The notes beneath the pieces are model-generated. The model was not told the origin of the DNA, did no database searches, and saw nothing but the letters and a program-made list of their open reading frames with translations. Positions 57,479-64,000 of a stretch of 64,000 nt of DNA are shown piece by piece. Position 1 is the first letter of the stretch, and each line of letters opens with the position of its first letter. The translations under genes were made by a program, and so were the position numbers. The stretch comes from Symsagittifera roscoffensis (taxonomy: Eukaryota; Xenacoelomorpha; Acoela; Convolutidae), in assembly GCF_963678635.1 (NCBI RefSeq), contig NC_087070.1, positions 21,063,461-21,127,460 on the forward strand. Reading direction: 5' to 3'.

Positions 57479-57495
57479 GCCTCACAAACGGGCCA
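57479..57495 (-). promoter_or_regulatory. Candidate primer-binding site of element B
   Basis: The minus strand reads TGGCCCGTTTGTGAGGC, beginning with TGG as expected for tRNA priming and lying at the position equivalent to 18,662-18,676 in element A. No terminal CA of the LTR is seen directly beside it. Confidence 0.3.
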
Positions 57496-58452
57496 CAAAA
57501 TTGATCGTAACGATTCTGACTGATATAAATGCCTGTAACAACGATATATCTAACAACAACAAACGGGATGGTCGGATCACATCTCGTCTGGGGGATGATT
57601 TCTACTGATTTTAATTTTTTTTACTGTTTTTAGTTTTTTCGGTTATTTTTTATGTTTTTTTTTGGGTACTATACTACTTTTTGTTTGGTCTTATGTATAT
57701 CTTTAAGTGTTTTTGGTCACAAACATCTCAGGGAACGAGGGGACAGCCGATCCCCCCACCCTTCCTGGAACGTGAATTTTCGGTCTTAACTAGGTTAAAA
57801 AAGTATTCACGGGAATCCGAAAGGCTTCCGAGTTCCGAACTACCCTTCCGCCCCGGCGGTTGTGGCCTATTAAGGGCGTTATTATGAGCATCCGCTCGGC
57901 GCGGAGTGCTCGTTAACGGTTCTGCCGGTCATGATGTTAAAAAAGATTAACTACCAGGAGCGCAATAAAAACATCTATATAACATTCGCCGGGAAGTACA
58001 TATCGACGGAAAATAAAGCTAAGCAATAAAACGACTGGCCGGCGTCTAAACAAAGCTCTTCATGCTTTTCACCGTCTCTACCAAAGCCAGTTCTTTTGGT
58101 GGTCTTTTCAACATCGGGTCGACAAAAACGTTACTGTTCTCCGGCTTCGACCAGAACGCTCAAATTAACTTACTTACATGCAAAACTAGTGAGCTCATGG
58201 CTGGGTCTAAGTATGCGCAGACCACGAGGTCACTCCTTAAAACAGGGCTAATACTACTTATTATATTACGATTGTTTTTGTTCAGTAGATAAAAATCATC
58301 ATCTCCATCGAAGATGGATCAACCCTTTCCTTCAACTCTCAGCTTCTCATAATCAGAAAACGAATCCAGATGTTAATTAAATTCAATTCAGGTCATGACT
58401 AGGAAGCTAAAAGTTCGTATAAAATGGTTTAAGTTCAAGCCTCAAGACCCCT

Positions 58453-58491
58453 CCGGATTCCTGAATCCGGGGAAATAACAGCCTTATTTCC
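58453..58491. other. Two adjacent hairpins in the B 5' LTR
   Basis: Same pair as at 21,319-21,357: CCGGATTC-CT-GAATCCGG, then GGAAATAA-CAGCC-TTATTTCC. All stem bases are preserved. Confidence 0.85.
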
Positions 58492-58547
58492 TCTCCGGAA
58501 GGCTGAATTCACTATTCCACCACCCTTCACCGTTGACGTGAATGGCC

Positions 58548-58579
58548 TTGTAACGATTGTAGCGACACAATCGTTACAA
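58548..58579. other. Perfect 12-bp hairpin in the B 5' LTR
   Basis: TTGTAACGATTG, loop TAGCGACA, CAATCGTTACAA. Confidence 0.88.
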
Positions 58580-58881
58580 TTCGGAGCGGTCTTTGCTAAC
58601 CCTCTGTTGTATTTTCTATTTTCCGTCGTAGTTTCTCTCGCAACTATCGTTGTTGTTGTGTTTTCTTTTTTAATTTCTTCTCAAATAGCCATTTTCGACA
58701 TTTCTCGGAAGTGTGACGTCACAAATCGAAAATTTAAAATTTAGAACTTTCAGAATCTTCCGGTCTTCACGATTCGTCTAATCGTCTAAATAACACTGCT
58801 AAACCTCCAAAACTGCCAATTCTCTGGGTTAGCGGCTAGCCATACGAATTGTCTTTTTGTCAGTTCTGGTCGAATGTCACA

Positions 58882-59867
58882 TTCTTATGTTGCTTTATAG
58901 TTTTGTTACTCGATTCTAGAGGTCGCGTTGGTATGTCAGTACCTAATTTAATTTTCTTGAGTGTGTTTTATATTGTTATGTTGTGTAAGATTTCGCCCAA
59001 ATACTACAGTGTGACTGAGCGTAGAAAAAGTACCTGTAGACGACTGGCCGGCGTCAGTTACCTAAATTCTACTCGTTTTTCACTGACTCGACCTAGCTAG
59101 TTGAGTTTCTGGTCTGTTTAGGGCTAAGTTAAAAATTACTATTTTCAGGCCATCAGTCAAACGTATTTTAATCAGCTTCCGTTTACATGCCAAGATAATC
59201 ACACAGCTGGGTCTCGGATCCCCAGACTACATGACTATCATTAAAAACACGGCTCGAATATCCTATTTTATTATGTTTTTGGTGACAGTTCTATATTAAA
59301 TCCATAGGAGATGGATTGACCTTTTCCTCTTTCTAGCTTATCAGATTCTAAAATAACAAATCATACCGGTGTTAATTCAAATGTTCAGGACATCAGAGTA
59401 GCTAAAAAGTCAGATTATTACATTCCTTCACCATTTGATGTCTCTGGGGGCCGAGCCTCCGATTCCGTGCTTTTTCTGTAATAACGTCGTTATTATTCTC
59501 AATTCGTGGTCCGGGAGGGTACTGCTCCTTCCTTCTTCCCCACTGAAGCCTCCTTTCAGTCTCTGGTCCCCAATTAGTTGTCTTAACGTGCGCGATCGTC
59601 ACGAAAAGAAGCTTCGTTTTTTATATCGTTCTCGTCCGACTGTCTCTCACTTATTCGGTTGTTGTTGTGTTTTTTGTCTTTTTTTAACCAAAAATGGCCA
59701 ATTCCCGTATTTCTCAGAAATAAACTGTCTGCAATCGATTTTTCGAAAATTAAAAATTCCAGAATACTTTAGGCTCTTTTTCGACATTACATGATCATTA
59801 AGACCTCTAATGTCTTTTTCGTGCTGCGACGGAAGGTTCCGCTGTGCCAATCCGGGGGAATGGCACA
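58882..59867 (-). mobile_element. 3' LTR of element C, probably truncated on the left
   Basis: Shares the ordered blocks cgactggccggcgtc (59,040), gggtctcggat...ccagac (about 59,210), taaaaacacgg, gatggattgacc and the gttgttgttgtgtttt run with the B LTR, ending in CACA followed by tactccccgg. It begins directly against the B LTR and lacks the first few hundred bases of that LTR type. Confidence 0.7.
59479..59495. other. Hairpin in the C LTR
   Basis: TAATAACG-T-CGTTATTA, a perfect inverted repeat at the position equivalent to the 12-bp hairpin of the B LTRs but with different bases. Confidence 0.7.
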
Positions 59868-59877
59868 TACTCCCCGG
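59868..59877 (-). promoter_or_regulatory. Probable polypurine tract of element C
   Basis: The minus strand reads CCGGGGAGTA next to the LTR start TGTGCCATTC, identical to the element B tract. Confidence 0.6.
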
Positions 59878-60651
59878 ACAGTCCTTTTCAATGTCCACAT
59901 TGATCGCATAACGCCGGGTTATCGTCAAGTAGTGTTCCAGTTCTCTATAATTAACTTTACAAACCGCATTAGAAAATTGAAATTTGTCTACTCCACCTCA
60001 ACTCATCGAGCTTCAAAAAAGGCATCCTACTACATCTCACTGCCTTTCAACATTTTCACAAAGTTTGCACTATGAGGAGTGTCCTAGATAAAATTTCTTT
60101 TCTGACTACTTACGTCATCTCGTCATAAAATTTCTTCTCGCTCTTGCTGATTAAAAGTTTGGGACATGGCAGGACCACGTACCCATTAAAATTAACTTAA
60201 TGCCACTCACCAAGTATAATCAGTTATTTATGCTGTCGTCCTCACTTTTAAAACCAAGGAAATCTGTGGCTAGGAAGGTAATGAGGTAGTCACCCTCTTC
60301 GAGCGAGCGAACCCAAACTTTACCGGGTCGCCACACAGTGAACACGTGTCTTACACAGGTTAAAAAATCAGTTGGGTTTAATTAGGTAAATATACTCACC
60401 TATGCTTTCTATATATATGTAAATAGCATCAACTAAAATTTTTCATTATTATTCAACAATTTACAGCAATTTCACATTTCTCAACTGTTTCTAACAAAAT
60501 CAAGGTCTGCTTTTAAATCAGCCCTCACAAAACAAAAGGTTTAAAAGTTTCAACGATCAATCTTAGTTGATTGGTTCAAGTTTTAGCGCACAAAGACAAT
60601 TAGGTTTCTCTCCCTCTCTCTTCATTTCATTCTCGTGTCACATCTTCATCT
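59878..60651 (-). other. 3' non-coding region of element C
   Basis: No credible gene. It shares ordered short blocks with 21,759-22,597 of element B. Confidence 0.65.
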
Positions 60652-63600
60652 TCACTCCATTGCCTCTTGTTCTTGTCCTTCTGACTCACTGTCTTCTAGG
60701 ACTTTCTCCAGCATGTCCACGGAGTTGCCGGCCGTGCCCCAACTCTCCTGCTCTAACAGCCTCGGTTTGCAACAAGGTAGTAAGTCCACATTTACCTTTA
60801 TCTCCCGGTTCCTGCAAAAGCTGGTGTGCAGACACAGGCTCACATTCCGTTCTAGATCAGCTTGTAAGACCTCTCTCTTTTCGGCTTCAGTAGCACAAGG
60901 CGCTCAAGCTGCTCGCTTCACTGCCGTGGTAACAGCGTTTCTGTGCGTTAGGAATGCTCTCTTATAGGCTCCCGGTCCTATATTTAGCTGGAAGGATTGA
61001 TAGGCCTCCGTGTTCCGGGACATATGACGCTTCGCGCGTTCATACATCCATGACGTAATCACTGCACGGAACCAAGGCATCAACCTTTGCCTTGACCATA
61101 TCCTCTCAATGGCTTTGGGTATCCTCAGAACCTTGCAGCTGGTATGAAAAGATCTAAGTTGTTTTTCATCTTCACGCTACTTAGTTGCTCGGGTGTCGGC
61201 ACAGTCGTCTCCTGCTCACTCGTGCCCGCATTAGCTTCTAACCATTTCACCGCCAGCATGGCACTAACCACCACAATTGACACTGGTTGATTTTGGTCGG
61301 TCAACCCCGTGGAGTACAACTCCTCCACATCCCACACTAACACCAGATTCCCGCGTTTGGGACACCATAACGTCTGCGCCAGGCAGTGACAAGGATACTC
61401 CCTATGGGTCATCAAGATGTTCCTTCGGGTCCGGTACCCTGAAGCTCCCAGCAACGGTTCCACTTCTGTTATGATCCTATGTACGTCGTCTTTCTCATCA
61501 ATGGTGGGGAATTCTGTGGGTAACACTCCACTCGCCTTCTTTCTCTGGAATTCACTCACGTTACCCACACTCAACCTCATGAAATCTTCATCCACTATGT
61601 CCTGCAACTCTCCTTCAGATCTCTTCGGGACGGCCCCAATGATCTTCGTCAGTAAATCATACGATCTTTCTGATATTCTGCGTGGCTAATCTCACGCACT
61701 TTGGCACAGAGAAGAGTTGGTCGACCAACACCTGCTGCTCCCATTACCACCATGTGCGTAGGGTACCTACTTTTGCAATATGGTGCGGAGCTCAAACCCA
61801 CCAGATATTTCAAACCAGCAGGTCTATGAGTCTATGATAGGCCTCACTGTCTTTCAATTTCATCTCGTTCTCTAGAGCCTTTCGCCAACCTCCAATCTTC
61901 TGCTCAGTAGTCAATGCTCCAGGGAACACTAAAACACTTAAGCACATAACCAGCCCATGGCCACGCTCCAGGCGTTCTGATGATTCGATTGAGCTATTCA
62001 TACTGTGAAATCCCAAGGCGGCAGTCTGCAATCAACTCCATCTCTCGTTTGTCCGACATGCTCAACCTTCCATACAACTGAGCTAGTTGGCAATGTTGCT
62101 CACTCAGCGTGTTCAGACAATGGCCCGTGCCACACACGTGTCCTTCCATTCCACAACTGGAAGCTAGACAGGTTCCCTGTCTCAACCAATTACTCGAAGA
62201 ACTTCCCGTGGAGGGTCCGTAGATGGTCTGCCATTCTGCTTCGTTACTTTCAGGGCCAGCAGGTGATGTATCATGGCTAAATAATGTAGAATCGCGTCAT
62301 CATCCAAATCCAACACGATATCTGCCGTCATATCCCGGATTAAACCGGCGTTTGGATGTGGACACCAGGAGTGCTTCATGAGCTCCCAGATGGTTACAAA
62401 GCTGGTCTTCAAGGGACCGTCCCAAGAACCACATTCAAAGCTCACTTGCCCCTTTAGCTCGGGAACCGAGGGTTCGACCACTCGTTCCTCCAAAATGATT
62501 CCCAGCTTGGGTTGTTCCAACGTCAACATGCCAGTTTCCTTGACTCGCTTGACCAGGATGCCATGCCAGAAATCAAGTACCATAACCTGCTCGTAGTCAA
62601 AATATGCTTCCCTGGCTTCCTCGACCACGAAGGGATTATACGCCATCCCTGGTATGCCTGACACATATTGGAATGACTTCAACTTCTCCAAAGTTGCATA
62701 ATCCTTCTTTTCCGTGACTGCTTCAATTGACTCACGGCTCACTTTAAACTCCTTGTTGGAACATTTTCTCATTTCCTCCAACCTGCGATAGCTTTCTATG
62801 TCGTTATATTCTTTACTTGGCATCAGCAGCGGTATGTCCTGATATAACTCCAGGAGAGCCCTCAGAAAATTTCGTTCACAATCGACTCCCCCTTGCCGAA
62901 TAGTTTTTACACATTCTTCCAACACGGGAGTGGGGATATGATCCACCACGAAACTCACAAAGCAAAGAGCATCTATACGATTAGCCCAGGCTATCGCCGA
63001 ATCGTCCTTAATTATCAACACTCGCAGGGTTTTCATCAATTCCAGTTCCTGCTCCTTTGATTTCGGTCATTGTTGGCCTCATCTTCCGACTTCTTGATTC
63101 CCATTAGGCGCCAGGCCAGTCGTACTTGCAAGTCAGTTCTTGAACACGATTAGGCCAGGTATGCTGCCACCGTCGCAAGTGCATGCATCGTCTCGTCGAA
63201 GTATCTTTGGAGGGCCGCCCTCCAAGAGATTTCTAACAGTTTTTCCAGCCCGATTTCAATTGCCTCTGAGGACAGCACAGTGCCGTATTCCTTCCGATTC
63301 AAATTAGAGTTCTCCGTCAGTTCTTTCCAATACTCTTGCATGGCGGGCATCTCGCTCCAGGCCATCAAGTGCCCTCTCGCTGAGTTACTCGCCTTGAGCA
63401 TCTCCACATAACCCCCTTAAGTGTCATTGTCGAGTCGGGCTTGTAATTGTCGAGTCTTCCAGATCCACACCGACTGATGACTTCCGTTTCGAGCTTTGTG
63501 TCCGCCAAGGTCCGTGCGCTTTTCTTCGACCTTGTGGCTGTTGAGCTCAAATCAGCCAATAGCATAGGGGGTATCAGGTTTTCTTTTTTTTTCTCTCCCC

Positions 63601-64000
63601 CGTCCAACGCTGCACCATCTCCCTGTCCACTCTCACTTGGACGAGCTACTTTTGCCAACGAGGCCACTACTGCGCTCGCCTTCATCACTACTTTCTGATT
63701 CACTAATTTGCCTCCTGTTCTCCCCTTCAATCTGTTCAGCCCTTTCTTGGCTCGCCTGACGGGTAATTTTCTCACAACCTGATTTTCATCGGCACTGTCC
63801 TCCGTAACTGACTCGGTCAGTACGTAAGACTCTACGGAGCTTATTAGCTTCCCTAGAACCTCGGTCATGATGGGTTGGTTCATCCCCACCTTCAATACGG
63901 ACTGCTTCCCGTACCTACGTATCACGTCCCATGTCCTTTCCACGAAGATCACTCGGTTCCATGTCACTCCTGCCTTCCGTTCAAGTTCACTCTTGTATCT
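60652..64000 (-). pseudogene. ORF4 of element C, broken (5' part outside window)
   Basis: Frames at 63,967-63,365, 63,407-63,150, 63,039-62,182, 62,185-61,994, 62,031-61,810, 61,607-61,125 and 60,843-60,652 align in order with ORF4 of B and, in the middle, with that of A. Landmarks: GMAYNPF near 62,640, HSWCPHPNA near 62,360, CX4CX4HXCX4C at about 62,120-62,170, PCHCLAQT near 61,390, and the acidic C-terminus at 60,652. Several stops and frameshifts make it a pseudogene. The 285-aa frame at 62,182-63,039 is the longest intact part. Function unknown. Confidence 0.85.

Larger units (their letters stand above)
20871..58881 (-). mobile_element. Element B: decayed giant Ty3/gypsy element swollen by internal duplications
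   Basis: Matching LTR sequence at 20,871-21,748 and 57,496-58,881 bounds the unit. In transcription order: 5' LTR, leader, gag (broken), pol copy 1 (truncated in the macro domain), pol copy 2, ORF3, partial ORF4, truncated pol C-terminus, pol copy 3, ORF3, full-length but broken ORF4, 3' region, truncated 3' LTR. Without the duplications it would have the layout of element A. All copies share inactivating lesions. Confidence 0.88.
57496..58881 (-). mobile_element. 5' LTR of element B
   Basis: The right part (57,979-58,881) repeats 20,871-21,748. The left part is similar to the element A LTR. The right end, minus strand TGTGACATTC, is the canonical TG start. The left limit is inferred from where similarity with element A fades and may be off by up to 100 bp. 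The length near 1.4 kb is within the range of Ty3/gypsy LTRs. Confidence 0.7.
58882..64000 (-). mobile_element. Element C: 3' part of a third related giant element (5' part outside window)
   Basis: Contains, left to right, a 3' LTR, polypurine tract, 3' non-coding region and a broken ORF4 that runs off the right edge. It has the same orientation as A and B but is clearly diverged from both. Confidence 0.85.

Overview
This window is a block of repeats from a eukaryotic genome. I see no host gene, rRNA or tRNA gene. It holds a head-to-tail array of three related giant Ty3/gypsy-type LTR retrotransposons, all coded on the minus strand, so each 5' end lies at the higher coordinate. The host is probably an invertebrate animal. 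A nematode is my best guess, from AT-rich spacers, the element style and a Penelope-like fragment, but the sequence does not prove it.

Element A (about 1-19,585, running off the left edge) is the best preserved. In transcription order it has a truncated 5' LTR, a 2-kb leader with a 14-bp minisatellite, an intact gag (853 aa) and an intact pol (about 2,078 aa). Pol carries protease, reverse transcriptase, RNase H, H2C2/DDE integrase and GPY/F, and ends in a C-terminal macro-domain-like module. Next comes ORF3 (about 904 aa), with a coiled coil, one complete SGNH hydrolase domain and the start of a second. ORF4 is an uninterrupted frame of at least 1,540 codons that continues past base 1. By comparison with element C, A was probably about 22-23 kb long.

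Between A and B (about 19,592-20,850) sits a 1.26-kb inverted-repeat insertion with a short Penelope-like reverse transcriptase remnant. The A 5' LTR and the B 3' LTR are both cut short next to it.

Element B (about 20,871-58,881) has the same gene order but is decayed and has grown to 38 kb by internal duplication. Three pol copies, two ORF3 copies and one and a partial ORF4 copies lie in tandem. One junction fuses a truncated macro domain to a second protease. A 9.76-kb unit (27,473-37,231) is repeated almost perfectly at 37,232-46,991. All three pol copies share a YVDE change at the RT active site, loss of an RNase H aspartate and loss of the integrase glutamate, so these lesions predate the duplications.

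Element C (58,882-64,000, running off the right edge) shows a left-truncated 3' LTR, a 3' non-coding region and a broken ORF4.

The main point of interest is the gene set of this family: a macro domain on pol, a coiled-coil protein with tandem SGNH hydrolases, and a very large conserved ORF4 of unknown function. Gag and pol would supply particle formation, reverse transcription and integration. The macro domain, esterases and ORF4 are extra modules that may act on host or nucleic-acid modifications, which is inference.
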